Shown here one piece after another: positions 47,199 through 55,639 of a DNA stretch of 64,000 nt. Location: assembly GCF_001493375.1 (NCBI RefSeq), contig NZ_LN929838.1:62001-126000 (forward strand), given 5' to 3'. The translations under genes were made by a program, and so were the position numbers. A model generated the notes under the pieces. It did not search any database. It worked only from the letters and a program-made list of their open reading frames with translations, and was not told the DNA's origin. Source of the DNA: Streptomyces specialis (GTDB lineage: Bacteria; Actinomycetota; Actinomycetes; Streptomycetales; Streptomycetaceae). The first letter of the stretch is position 1. Every line of letters begins with the position of its first letter.

Positions 47199-48014
47199 AT
47201 GGATCACACTGCCCTGCCCGTTTCCGCCCCTCGTAGCGCTGTGCCCAGTATCGCCCGTATGGAGAACTATCTCCTCGGCGGCAAGGATCACTACCAGATC
47301 GACCGGCAGGCGTGCTGGCGTCTCCTGGCTCTGGCCCCGGCCGCCCGCGCGGCAGCCACGGCCTGCCGGCACTTCCTGCGGCGTGCCGTGCGCATGCTCG
47401 CCGCAGAGCGGGACCTGCGCCAGTTCATCGACTTCGGCTGTGGCCTGCCGGACTTGGACAACACCCACGATGCCGCCCGGCGGGCGGCAGATGACGTGCG
47501 AACGGTCTACGTGGACGATGATCCGGTGATCGCCGCCCACGGCCGGGCACGCATGGAACCGGACGAGCACGCAGTCGTGGTGCGTGCCCGTCTCGGCGAC
47601 CTCGATGCGGTCCTGGAACATCCCGATGTGCGCCCGCTTATCGATCCCCGAAAGCCCATCGCCGTACTGCTGGTGTCCGTGCTGCACCGCATCCCCGATG
47701 ACGACGACCCGGCCCGCATGGTCAGGGATATCGCCAGCCGCCTGGCCCCCGGCAGCGCCATGGTGATCAGCCACCTAGTCAGCGATGTCGACACCGTGCG
47801 CGCTCAGGTCACCGACCTCATGCTGGGATGCACCGGCGGCCGTTGGGGGCGAGTCAGGACCCGGCGGGAGGTCGAAACGCTGTTCCAGCCGCTTCATGTG
47901 CTTCCGCCCGGCGTGGTGGATGTCTGCGGCTGGCATCCGGATCCGCTGCTGTCGCCGCCTGCGGCGACGGGCGGTCAGTGGATGGAGTACGGCGGCGTCG
48001 CGGAGATCCGCTGA
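47199..48014 (+). CDS. DUF574-type SAM-dependent methyltransferase
   Basis: 271 residues from ATG 47199, with GGAGG 12 bases upstream. The N-terminus SIARMENYLLGGKDHYQIDR is the family signature. Then MLAAERDLRQFIDFGCGLPD (motif I variant with D-x-G-x-G-x-P), VRTVYVDDDPVIAAHGRA, and LLVSVLHRIPDDDDPARMVR. The C-terminal strand VVDVCGWHPD closes the fold. These enzymes are numerous in streptomycetes and their substrates are unknown. Full length. Confidence 0.9.
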   Translation: MDHTALPVSAPRSAVPSIARMENYLLGGKDHYQIDRQACWRLLALAPAARAAATACRHFLRRAVRMLAAERDLRQFIDFGCGLPDLDNTHDAARRAADDVRTVYVDDDPVIAAHGRARMEPDEHAVVVRARLGDLDAVLEHPDVRPLIDPRKPIAVLLVSVLHRIPDDDDPARMVRDIASRLAPGSAMVISHLVSDVDTVRAQVTDLMLGCTGGRWGRVRTRREVETLFQPLHVLPPGVVDVCGWHPDPLLSPPAATGGQWMEYGGVAEIR

Positions 48015-48157
48015 CCGGCGGCGCCCCGCACGGCCCGCGGCTCCGTCCTTCGTACCCCAGCGGCACCCGCCCTCAGAGCACACTCCACGGGCGATGCGGG
48101 ACATGATTCGCAGCCCAGGAAGCCCCGAGGACCCTGGTCCCGGCATACTGCTCGGCA

Positions 48158-49075
48158 TCAGGTGCGGAAGCGTGCAATCGCGCTCTCGATCAGGGCACGG
48201 CTGTCACGTTTCGTCATGGCCACCGCGCTCAGATTGTCCAGGATCCGCATGTGCGTCTCAGTGCGGGAGGCTTCGTCGAGGTACTCCGCACTATCCGTCC
48301 GCTCGAGGTAGACAACGTCTGGCAGGTCTGGCGCCTGGAAGCGCAGCATGGTGATCGGGACTCCCGCATGGGCAGGGATGTCCGCGTCGAACGGCAGGAC
48401 CTGCACGATGACGTTGGGCCGCTTCATCATGGTGAGCACGTGCTCCAGCTGCTCAATCATCACCTTCTTGCCGCCAACCCTGCGCCACAGCACGGATTCG
48501 TCGATCACCACCCACAGCTTTAGCGCGCCGTGTGGGCGCGTCAGCGCCTCCTGCCGTGTCTTGCGGAACGTGATCCGCCGACCGATTTCCTCGTTCTGGG
48601 CCAGCGGCACCCCAGCCTGCATCAGGGCGCGCGCATACCCTTCAGTCTGCAGCAGTCCGGGCATGTGGAAGGCCTCGAAGACACGCACTATCGACGCCGA
48701 GGACTCCAGCCCCACGAACAGCTCGAACCACCCGGGCACCAGGTCCTGGTAGGCCAGCCACCAGCCCCGCTGATTGGCACGCCAGACCAACTCCTGGACA
48801 TCGGCCAGCATTCGCGGATCGCCCTCGCCGTAGAAGGCCAGGAGCTTGGCCACTTCCTGCCCCGAGAGCTGGAAGCGGCCCCGCCCCGTCTCCAGACGGC
48901 TGATCTTGGTCACCGAGCAGCCCAGATGCCGGGCAGCCGCCCTCGCCGGCACTCCCTTCTGCTCACGTCTGCCGCGCAGCATGAGACCCAGTCCCATCCT
49001 GAGCACGGTCGGCGTGCTGGTCGCCTGCTCCAGCAGACCGGCCATCGACACGATCCTGGCTGGCTCGGAAACCAT
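48158..49075 (-). CDS. XRE-family regulator with DUF5753 (WhiJ-like), second copy
   Basis: 305 residues from ATG 49075. HTH about 35-75 (ARAAARHLGCSVTKISRLET), DUF5753 from about 95: GWWLAYQDLVPGWFELFVGL, FHMPGLLQTEGYARALMQAG, LWVVIDESVLWRRVGGKKVM, IVQVLPFDADIPAHAGVPIT and VVYLERTDSAEYLDEAS. All expected strands are present. Its DUF397 partner lies 98 bases upstream on the same strand, the reverse of the order at 23539. Confidence 0.92.
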   Translation of the reverse strand: MVSEPARIVSMAGLLEQATSTPTVLRMGLGLMLRGRREQKGVPARAAARHLGCSVTKISRLETGRGRFQLSGQEVAKLLAFYGEGDPRMLADVQELVWRANQRGWWLAYQDLVPGWFELFVGLESSASIVRVFEAFHMPGLLQTEGYARALMQAGVPLAQNEEIGRRITFRKTRQEALTRPHGALKLWVVIDESVLWRRVGGKKVMIEQLEHVLTMMKRPNVIVQVLPFDADIPAHAGVPITMLRFQAPDLPDVVYLERTDSAEYLDEASRTETHMRILDNLSAVAMTKRDSRALIESAIARFRT

Positions 49076-49173
49076 TCCTCGTACTCCTTGGGGTCGTGAG
49101 ACTCAACAGCCCCCATGCAGGTCACCGCATCGGGACATGGCAGACACTCAGAGTCGCACAACTCGCGGAGCGC

Positions 49174-49410
49174 TCACAGCAGGTCGTCGAATTCCCCCTT
49201 TTTGACCCCGTCCACGAACGCGGCGAACTCCTCCGGCGTGTAGACCAGGGCTGGCCCGTGCGGGTCGCGCGAGTTACGGAAGGCCGCTCCCCCGCCAGCC
49301 AACGCCGCAAGCTCCACGCAATTGCCCAGGGCACTGCTCGCACCGCTCTTGCGCCAGACGACCCCATCGATCAACCGCGCCGGCACACCGTTGGCATATT
49401 CCTCTGCCAT
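49174..49410 (-). CDS. DUF397 protein, partner of the DUF5753 regulator
   Basis: 78 residues. GVVWRKSGASSALGNCVELA replaces W-x-K-S-S-x-S...N-C-V-E-x-A; then AFRNSRDPHGPALVYTPEEF and FVDGVKKGEFDDLL. Complete. It shares the intergenic region with the divergent HATPase gene at 49572, as often seen for anti-sigma-like ATPase, DUF397 and XRE sets. Confidence 0.92.
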   Translation of the reverse strand: MAEEYANGVPARLIDGVVWRKSGASSALGNCVELAALAGGGAAFRNSRDPHGPALVYTPEEFAAFVDGVKKGEFDDLL

Positions 49411-49521
49411 AACTCACTCCCTCATGCCGAACTCCCAGCAGCTCGCCGGGCAGTAATGAAACATATTCCCGTCTATACACCCCCGTACGCGGATTCTCCC
49501 GCCTGCACTTGCACAGTCGGC

Positions 49522-49533
49522 TCACGGCCGTGA
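49522..49533. promoter_or_regulatory. 12-base perfect palindrome, possible operator
   Basis: TCACGGCCGTGA lies midway between the divergent DUF397/XRE genes and the HATPase gene. It is followed by AATAGT, a possible -10 box for the rightward promoter. A regulator site is plausible by position only. Confidence 0.35.
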
Positions 49534-49571
49534 ATAGTGACGCGACACCCCCTTCCCACGGAGCCACCCCG

Positions 49572-50060
49572 ATGACGGACTATCCGCCCGGCGATGCAGG
49601 ACACGAGGGTGCACCCTGGGCAGAACCCGGCCGGCGCCACTGGTCGCAGTCCTCGGAAACGAGAGCGGTACAGGCTGGCGCCCGGCACTTCACCGCACGC
49701 CTGTTCACGGCATCACCCGCAGAGTTGTCCAGCGCACGGCACTACACCGCGGAAACCCTGGAACGCTGGGAGCTCTCCGCCACAATCGATGACGCCCGGT
49801 CCGTCATTTCCGAACTTATGGCCTGGGCTATGAGCGACACTTCCCCCGACAGCGTCTGGCTCGGACTGGCGCATCACAACGCGCTGTTATGCGTTCTCAT
49901 CCCCCGCTTCGTCGACCCCTCCCGTGCCAGACGCCCCGCCGCGGCCTCCCGCTACCGGCGGCACATCATCAACGCGCTCACCCGCGAATGGGGTCGCACC
50001 CATGCCGCCGAAGGCACGGCCCTGTGGGCTCGCATCCCAGTCGCCCCGCAGCAACCGTGA
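49572..50060 (+). CDS. HATPase-like (RsbW-type) protein with degenerate N-box
   Basis: 162 residues from ATG 49572, with GGAG 9 bases upstream; an in-frame GTG at 49531 is possible. The fold is recognisable (ARHYTAETLERWELSATIDD, VISELMAWAMSDTSPDSVWL, ALLCVLIPRFVDPSRA, REWGRTHAAEGTALWARIPV), but the Asn of the normal E-L-V-T-N motif is missing (ISELMAWAM) and no glycine-rich lid remains. It is probably unable to bind ATP in the usual way and may act only through protein contacts with its XRE/DUF397 neighbours. Confidence 0.65.
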   Translation: MTDYPPGDAGHEGAPWAEPGRRHWSQSSETRAVQAGARHFTARLFTASPAELSSARHYTAETLERWELSATIDDARSVISELMAWAMSDTSPDSVWLGLAHHNALLCVLIPRFVDPSRARRPAAASRYRRHIINALTREWGRTHAAEGTALWARIPVAPQQP

Positions 50061-50448
50061 AACCATCAGCCCCCAGTCATGCCCCCGTACTTGCTCGTCC
50101 GGTGGCCTACGAATCAGATCCGGCCGCGCAGGCACACCCCAGACAGCACGCGACCAAGCCCGGACGGCCACCGGACTTGCCAGCCCAACGGCGCTGGCGA
50201 GTCCGGTGGCGGGGGCGGATGAGCGCGTCGGAGCCGTCGGCGGCCTGCGCCCGTCGTCGGGCCGTACCAGCCGCGTGAGCGATGCGGCTGAAGCCGACCT
50301 GGAAGGTGCAGCCGGGCCGAGGCAGTCAGCCCAGCATGTATCACCCACCGCAATGCTCCGCAGGCCGCGATCAACGCGTTCCGGGCCTCTTGTAAAGCTT
50401 CTCGCAGACCTGGCCGCAGGGATTCACCGAGACATTAGCAGGGCGCTG

Positions 50449-50829
50449 ATGACCAAGCTCGCCCGACCGGCAGGACCTGGCGACCCGTACCGTACGCTGC
50501 TGGAACAGCCCGGGCGCCTGGTGCTGGACCGCTGCTTCCTCAGCGAACTCGTCTACGGCCCCCTCCACCGGGGCCGTTCCCGACTGAGCTGGGCCCAGGC
50601 CCTCGACCTGGCCGAGGCCGTCACCCGTCGCGACGGACTCTTCCTCCACCTCACCGCACCCACCCATGTAATCCACGCCTGCCTCCGGGCCCGCGATGGC
50701 TCCGCCCCTGACCCCGCCGAACTGGAGGAACTCATCACCGCGTACCACCGGGTCTTCCAGACCGTCGGCGCCTACGCTCCCGTCCTCACCCTCGACACCG
50801 CCGGCGACGAACTCTCCTCCGCCGAGTGA
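50449..50829 (+). pseudogene. Thymidylate-kinase-like protein, 5' half missing
   Basis: 126 residues from an internal ATG. TLLEQPGRLVLDRCFLSELV, then GPLHRGRSRLSWAQALDLAE and GLFLHLTAPTHVIHACLRAR are the lid and Walker-B-like parts of the deoxynucleotide kinase family. The expected P-loop N-terminus (G-x-D-G-x-G-K-T/S) is not found in any frame upstream to 50060. The frame is open upstream but without similarity, so the 5' end was lost, probably by deletion. It precedes MazG and NUDIX genes, the usual company of this kinase. Confidence 0.65.
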
Positions 50830-50910
50830 CACCCAGGCCCTCCGCGCACACCGGCCCCATCCTTCTCGCTAGGCTCCTCCCAGTACGATCCCCTTGCCCC
50901 CGGAGCAGCC

Positions 50911-51216
50911 TTGGATATCGCAGAGGCCCAGAAACTCGCCTGGGAAAACAAGATCGCCAAAGGCTTCAACACCAGCGATGTCGCCCTGGAGTTCGGCCTG
51001 CTCACCGCCGAGGTCGGCGAAGCCTTCACCGCCTGGCGCAAAGGACTGCCCGACCGTGGCGAAGAACTGGCCGATATCCTGCTCTACCTCGTTGCGATCG
51101 CCGAAATGCAAGGCATCGACCTCGACTCGGAAGTCGCCAGCAAGATCGAGAAAAACACCCGCCGTTCCTATCAACCCGGCGAAAACGGAACCCTGATCCG
51201 CACCTCCGAGGACTGA
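50911..51216 (+). CDS. MazG-like nucleotide pyrophosphohydrolase
   Basis: 101 residues; TTG start with CCGGAGCAGCC before it. The metal-binding helices are present: LLTAEVGEAFTAWRKG (E34, E37) and RGEELADILLYLVAIAE (E51, E52, D55), the E-x-x-E / E-x-x-D pattern of all-alpha NTP pyrophosphatases. Short single-domain type that forms dimers or tetramers. It would remove a noncanonical or excess nucleotide. Confidence 0.85.
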   Translation: MDIAEAQKLAWENKIAKGFNTSDVALEFGLLTAEVGEAFTAWRKGLPDRGEELADILLYLVAIAEMQGIDLDSEVASKIEKNTRRSYQPGENGTLIRTSED

Positions 51217-51421
51217 GCACTGCGAACGCAGCGACGACAGCGGCGCAGGGCTGACGTCGTATCCTCCCCAGGCCAGTGCCAGCCGCCGCTCGGGCAGCAC
51301 AGGCTCACCATTGGCTCCATACACCGCTCGGCCACGTCGGTCACGGCCCGGCGGCTGCTGAGCCCGTCCACCGTGACCAGACCAGTTCGCCTACCCGCGT
51401 GCCCCCGCCCGCCTGCTGCCG

Positions 51422-51883
51422 ATGAGGACCGCGATGACGTACACGCCGCCCGCCTGGCCCGTATCCGTCAAGGGCGTTGCGGTCGGCGCCCGCCAGCGGG
51501 TGCTGCTGCTGAAGAACGAACGGCAGGAGTGGGAACTGCCCGGCGGCCGGCTGGAGACAGACGCGCCGCCCGGCTGTGTCCGGGATGACAGTCCCGAGCA
51601 GGCGGTGGAACGCGAGCTGGCCGAAGAGACCGGCTGGGAGGTCAAAGCCGGACCGCTCATCGACGGCGGGGTGTGGATCTACGAACCTATCCCCGGTCGG
51701 CGGGTGCTCATCGTCACCTACGGCTGCTATGTGCTGACCCCCGAGGCCGAGCCAGTCCTCAGCCACGAACACAAACAGATCGGCCTCTTCTCCGCCGACG
51801 AGATCGACGCCCTGACCATGCCCCAGGGATACAAACGCTCCATCCACACCTGGTACGCCCACCTCGCCGCGAACCCCGGGTAA
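51422..51883 (+). CDS. NUDIX hydrolase with an insert in the Nudix box
   Basis: 153 residues. Before the box: RVLLLKNERQEWELPGG. The box itself is GGRLE (41-45) and EQAVERELAEETGW (59-72), separated by a 13-residue insert (TDAPPGCVRDDSP) where the family has few residues. The catalytic R-E-L-x-E-E-T-G is intact. The insert may alter the substrate. It is followed 7 bases later by the XRE-TPR gene. Confidence 0.8.
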   Translation: MRTAMTYTPPAWPVSVKGVAVGARQRVLLLKNERQEWELPGGRLETDAPPGCVRDDSPEQAVERELAEETGWEVKAGPLIDGGVWIYEPIPGRRVLIVTYGCYVLTPEAEPVLSHEHKQIGLFSADEIDALTMPQGYKRSIHTWYAHLAANPG

Positions 51884-51890
51884 GTCGGGC

Positions 51891-52784
51891 ATGGCCGAAG
51901 AGCAACGCCCGCTGCGGCCACCGCCGCTGGCCCCGCTCGCTCAGTGGCACTGGGCCACCCCCGCAGCCCAAGCCGTGTTGGCCGGCGGCAGCCTCGGCGC
52001 GATCCTGCGCTTCTACCGCGCCGTCCACCGCATCAACCAAACCGCACTCGGCGATCTCCTCGGCTACGACAAGACCACCATCTCCGCCCTGGAACTCGGC
52101 AAACGCACCCTGAACGACATCACCTCCCGACGCCGCATCGCCACCCTGCTGCGTCTACCCGCCCACATTCTCGGAGTGACCGATCCCGCCGACGCCGACC
52201 ACCGCGCCATGCTCCAGTTCGGCAACTCCACCGTCCGCCTCGCCGAGATCGCCCGCCAGTCCGGGCACACCTCCGAAGCCGTCGCCGAACTGTGGCCGCT
52301 GGCCGCCCGCCTGGAAGCGCGCGTAAACGACGGCCACACCGAACGCCCCGCTCTGCGCCTGCTCGCCCGCGCCCGCGTCGGCCTCGGCGTCGCCCTGGGC
52401 AACGTCCTGCCCGAAGAACGCCTCGCCACAGCCGCACGCTGGACCGCCGGCTCCCTGCGGATCGCCCCCCACCTCGACGACCCCCGCTTCACCTCCTACG
52501 CGCTGCAGATGCACGGCAACGAGCTGCGCAAGGCCGGACTGCGCGGCGCGGCCGTCGAACGGCTGCACCACGCCGCGGCGCTGGCCCCCGACCGCGCCAA
52601 CCGCGCCGCCGTCCTGCCGCTCTTAGCCCGTGCGGCCGGCGAAGCCAGCCAGACCTCGCTGTTCAACCCCTACGCCCTGCACGAGAGCCAGCTACGGGGC
52701 CTGGCCGCTACCGTCCGCATCAGCGCCGCGATCCGTCCGGCCGAAGCGGGCCCCCCGCCAGCTACTACCGCCGCGCCCCAGTAG
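51891..52784 (+). CDS. XRE-family regulator with TPR-like part, ended early by TAG
   Basis: 297 residues from ATG 51891. HTH at about 40-85 (NQTALGDLLGYDKTTISALE). Then helical repeats (RLAEIARQSGHTSEAVAELW, ALRLLARARVGLGVALGNVL, LQMHGNELRKAGLRGAAVER). After PATTAAPQ a TAG stop (52782-52784) ends the frame, yet the same frame continues for 70 more codons with typical family sequence. The break is a single nonsense codon, or the region around it has been reshuffled, as the last 30 residues before it look atypical. Part of the kinase/MazG/NUDIX set. Confidence 0.75.
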   Translation: MAEEQRPLRPPPLAPLAQWHWATPAAQAVLAGGSLGAILRFYRAVHRINQTALGDLLGYDKTTISALELGKRTLNDITSRRRIATLLRLPAHILGVTDPADADHRAMLQFGNSTVRLAEIARQSGHTSEAVAELWPLAARLEARVNDGHTERPALRLLARARVGLGVALGNVLPEERLATAARWTAGSLRIAPHLDDPRFTSYALQMHGNELRKAGLRGAAVERLHHAAALAPDRANRAAVLPLLARAAGEASQTSLFNPYALHESQLRGLAATVRISAAIRPAEAGPPPATTAAPQ

Positions 52785-52997
52785 CAGGTCATCGCCGCAG
52801 TGACAACAGGCCACCTCCGGCTCCTGGCCCACGACCGCGCCGCCGAGACACTGCCCTTCGCCATCAGCGAAGCCTCCCGCCTGCGCCTGCCCCACCAACT
52901 ACAGCGCGTCCAGCGCGCGTCCACCGGACGGCTGCCCGACATCCACACGGTCGCTGAACATGCCCTGGACCGGCTACGGGCAGAGATGGCCACGTGA
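52785..52997 (+). pseudogene. Severed C-terminus of the XRE-TPR regulator
   Basis: It continues in the same frame as the gene ending at 52784: VIAAVTTGHLRLLAHDRAAE, then EASRLRLPHQLQRVQRASTG and EHALDRLRAEMAT. This is the final helical repeat of XRE-TPR regulators. A GTG at 52800 without a ribosome binding site makes independent translation unlikely. Confidence 0.6.
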
Positions 52998-53254
52998 CGG
53001 CACCACCGTAGGGCGCGCGCCGCGAGCTCAATGCCAGCCGACGCCCCATCCGGACGCGGCGCCGCCCGGCCACCGCGCCTGTGCGCTGCCGGGTGCAACC
53101 CGTTGACGCTGAAGAGCCCGTCGTCGCCGACGAGGCCACCGGCAACCACCTACCGCATCATCGCCCGCGACGCACAGCCGAGCCCCCTGGGCGCACGTCT
53201 GAAGCGTGTAGCGGAAGTCTGTGGCCTAGGCATCTTCTACGTATGGGTGGAGTC

Positions 53255-53490
53255 TTACGGGCTGAGCCGGTGTGGGTCGAGGTGTTCTCGGGGCCGCGGG
53301 AGCCGCAGTGCCGGCGGTTGGTGAGGGTGGTGCGTGAGCGGGGCGGTGACGGCCCCCGGATCGGCCGACCGTGGTATCTGCCGCTGCCGGAGCGGGTGTT
53401 GTGCGGCTCGGCGTGGATGTCACTGCGGTGTTCGGCTTGAGGCGCCAGCGCGCTGTGGATGGTCGATCATCGCGATAGCGTTCCGGTTCT
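53255..53490 (+). mobile_element. Short IS5-type transposase N-terminal remnant
   Basis: The frame reads WVEVFSGPREPQCRRLVRVV, ERGGDGPRIG and RPWYLPLPERVL, the start of the HTH domain of IS5-type transposases with DDE_4 folds. It then stops after about 60 codons; the following bases look eroded. No catalytic part remains. Confidence 0.5.
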
Positions 53491-53575
53491 CCCGGTGACA
53501 CGAGCCCGGATCAACCGGTGTCACCCTTCTCGAACCTCACACTCCCGGAGCCGAGTCTCACGCCAGCTCGCCATC

Positions 53576-53597
53576 TGCTGTGATCTGCCTCACAGCA
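53576..53597. promoter_or_regulatory. Inverted repeat upstream of the sigma operon
   Basis: TGCTGTGA (53576-53583) and TCACAGCA (53590-53597), a perfect 8-base pair of arms with a 6-base centre, look like a dimeric regulator site. It lies in an unusually AT-rich leader (about 53600-53750) before the sigma gene, which also contains CGATGATC twice (about 53676 and 53704). Confidence 0.45.
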
Positions 53598-53790
53598 TCG
53601 TTCAGCCTGGAGATCCACGTGAGTGAACGGGCGGCGAAATCCGCAGGTCAGATCGTTACAGTCACTTAACCATCATGCGATGATCTTACTTAAAGTGGCT
53701 GTCGATGATCATGGAGTGATTTTTTCTCGGCTGACATGAGTGATCCACTTCCAAAGTCGCTTGAGTGGTCTCAGGAGCCAACAGGTTCCC

Positions 53791-53814
53791 GGTACCCGTT
53801 ACTTAGCGGGTACC
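53791..53814. promoter_or_regulatory. Inverted repeat in the leader of the sigma gene
   Basis: GGTACCCG (53791-53798) and CGGGTACC (53807-53814) around TTACTTAG form a short hairpin or operator about 110 bases before the start codon. Confidence 0.4.
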
Positions 53815-53924
53815 TTCCCTCGACGAAGAGGAAGCACGTTGAGCGCGACGCGCGCATTCAGTACCGAGGCCGGGCCGATCCCGGCGGGCGGGAGAAGCGG
53901 TCAGCAGCACGACAGGAGGCTGCC

Positions 53925-54539
53925 GTGAGCACCGGCGATCGTCCCGGCGAGGATCCATCCCGCCACCGCGGTGACCGGCCGGCGCACGTCCCGGTAGACC
54001 TGCCACTGGACCTGCCTCTGGACGGCGAGGCCTTCTACATCATCCACCAGGAGCTCTACCACGACTACGCCGAGACATATCTCGGCGACCGCCGCACGGC
54101 CGAAGAAGTGGTGCACCGGGCCTTCCTTGAGATCCTGAGCGACTGGGACGAGTTCCTCCTCGCGGAGAACACCGACCAACGCGCATGGAGCGTCGTGCGG
54201 CGACACGTCGAACAGCAACTGGTCGACGAGGGACGGCCGGCGGCCTTCGTCGTCAACGGCGAGGTCCAGCAGGTCCTGCGGGCCACCCAGGACAAGTTCC
54301 GTTACCTGCACGGCAACCGCGGCCTGTACGAGGCCATGGCCGAACTGCCGCCCAGGCAGTTCGACGTCCTCGTGCTGCGCTACGTCGTCGGGTACGAGAC
54401 CCGTCGCATCGCGTGGTTCATGGGGCTCGATGAACGCACCGTCGCCTATCACGGCCGCCGGGGCAAGGCCCGACTGCGGGCACGTCTGGGGATGCCCCCG
54501 GAGCGCTCGCGCCGGATCGAAGGAAAGGAGCACGACTGA
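53925..54539 (+). CDS. ECF-type sigma-70 family RNA polymerase sigma factor
   Basis: 204 residues from GTG 53925, with a perfect AGGAGG 5 bases upstream; the frame is open further upstream but this start is clearly best. Region 2: FYIIHQELYHDYAETYLGDR, RTAEEVVHRAFLEILSDWDE. Region 4: YEAMAELPPRQFDVLVLRYV, VGYETRRIAWFMGLDERTVA, YHGRRGKARLRARL. Both core- and -35-binding parts are present. Its stop overlaps the next gene (TGATG), which probably encodes a partner. The long AT-rich leader suggests tight control. Confidence 0.85.
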   Translation: MSTGDRPGEDPSRHRGDRPAHVPVDLPLDLPLDGEAFYIIHQELYHDYAETYLGDRRTAEEVVHRAFLEILSDWDEFLLAENTDQRAWSVVRRHVEQQLVDEGRPAAFVVNGEVQQVLRATQDKFRYLHGNRGLYEAMAELPPRQFDVLVLRYVVGYETRRIAWFMGLDERTVAYHGRRGKARLRARLGMPPERSRRIEGKEHD

Positions 54540-55225
54540 TGTCCATCAGCATCGAGGAGGCCCTGACAGAGGCCAGACTCCCCACCTCCCCACGGGACTT
54601 CGACGTCTCCGCCGCGCTGCGCCGCCTGGCCGTCGATGTCCGGCGGGTCCACACGGTGCGGGCTGCAAGGACCGGTACGTCCCCGACGGACGAGGCCCGG
54701 CGCAAGCTCGACGCCATCGCCCGCTGGATGACCAACCGCCCGGACGCCGCGACCCGCACCTCACGCCTCGTCTACGACCCCTCCCACAGCCGCCGCACAG
54801 CCCAGGAACGCCTCGACATCGAAGGCGCCCTGATCTTCGCGTGCCTGCTGTATCTGACCCAGCACCGGGAGAGTGCCCGGCTCTGGTGGCAGCTCACCGC
54901 CGGAGCCGGACACCGCACCGCGGCCTACTGCCTCCACCTGCACCACCTGGAACTCGGCCAGCAACGGGAAGCCAGGCACTGGCTCCAGCAGGCGACCGAA
55001 ACACCGTGCGAGCCCAGGATCGCACCACCGGTCGAAGGCTTCTACGGAGTCCTGGAGGTGTTCGCCCGCATCTCCCGCAGGAACGGCACCGCCACCCGCG
55101 TGCCCACCGCGTCGATCCAGAAGGAAGTCAACCGCCTGGCCGAGGACTCCCCGCTCGGCTGGGGCATCGTCCCCCGCCCAGACCGCCGGCTCACCGACCG
55201 GCTCCACGACGCCACCCGACGCTGA
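54539..55225 (+). CDS. Helical protein encoded with the sigma factor
   Basis: 228 residues; ATG overlaps the sigma stop by one base. No membrane segment. Contents: ISIEEALTEARLPTSPRDFD, VSAALRRLAVDVRRVHTVRA, then TAQERLDIEGALIFACLLYL, SARLWWQLTAGAGHRTAAYC and LHLHHLELGQQREARHWLQQ, a TPR-like section. Not a classic anti-sigma zinc protein. The constant coupling with this sigma type suggests a regulator of its activity. Function unproven. Confidence 0.7.
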   Translation: MSISIEEALTEARLPTSPRDFDVSAALRRLAVDVRRVHTVRAARTGTSPTDEARRKLDAIARWMTNRPDAATRTSRLVYDPSHSRRTAQERLDIEGALIFACLLYLTQHRESARLWWQLTAGAGHRTAAYCLHLHHLELGQQREARHWLQQATETPCEPRIAPPVEGFYGVLEVFARISRRNGTATRVPTASIQKEVNRLAEDSPLGWGIVPRPDRRLTDRLHDATRR

Positions 55226-55489
55226 CCCCGGAAGACCCACTCGGGACCACAGACCAAGATCACCCTGCGGAAGTTCGGAGCGAGCGGCCGAACTACAACA
55301 GCGTCACCTGCTTAGCGGGTTAGCCATCCGACCTCTACGAGCGCGTGCCATACGCATCAAATTAGCGCCAGAAATGAGACAAATATGACGTGAAGTTCCA
55401 TGACGCGCACCAGCGGACCCCAAGGACACACCCGACGAACCCGGCGCCCGGGCTCGAACAAGGCGTAGCCCACCACCACTGGAGGCGCA

Positions 55490-55606
55490 ATGCGCGACCG
55501 GAGGTTCTGGAAAACCTTCACCCAAAATATCTGCGAACAGCTCCCTGAGCTGGCCCAGGCAACCTTCTGGATAGTCCTGACAGTGAAGGAGCTCTTGAAC
55601 CGCTGA
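55490..55606 (+). CDS. 38-residue small protein
   Basis: ATG at 55490 with GGAGG 4 bases in front. The protein MRDRRFWKTFTQNICEQLPE continues with LAQATFWIVLTVKELLNR: amphipathic, two Trp, one Cys. A strong hairpin (55609-55639) starts 3 bases after its stop codon, so the unit has its own ribosome binding site and terminator. No known family. It may be a separate short transcript or the end of the sigma operon. Confidence 0.5.
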   Translation: MRDRRFWKTFTQNICEQLPELAQATFWIVLTVKELLNR

Positions 55607-55608
55607 GC

Positions 55609-55639
55609 GCTTTCCCCCTACCGCAAATAGGGGGAAAGC
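55609..55639. terminator. Perfect 12-base stem terminator
   Basis: GCTTTCCCCCTA (55609-55620) and TAGGGGGAAAGC (55628-55639) with a 7-base loop CCGCAAA. It follows the 38-residue ORF directly and would end the sigma operon transcript. Confidence 0.7.
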
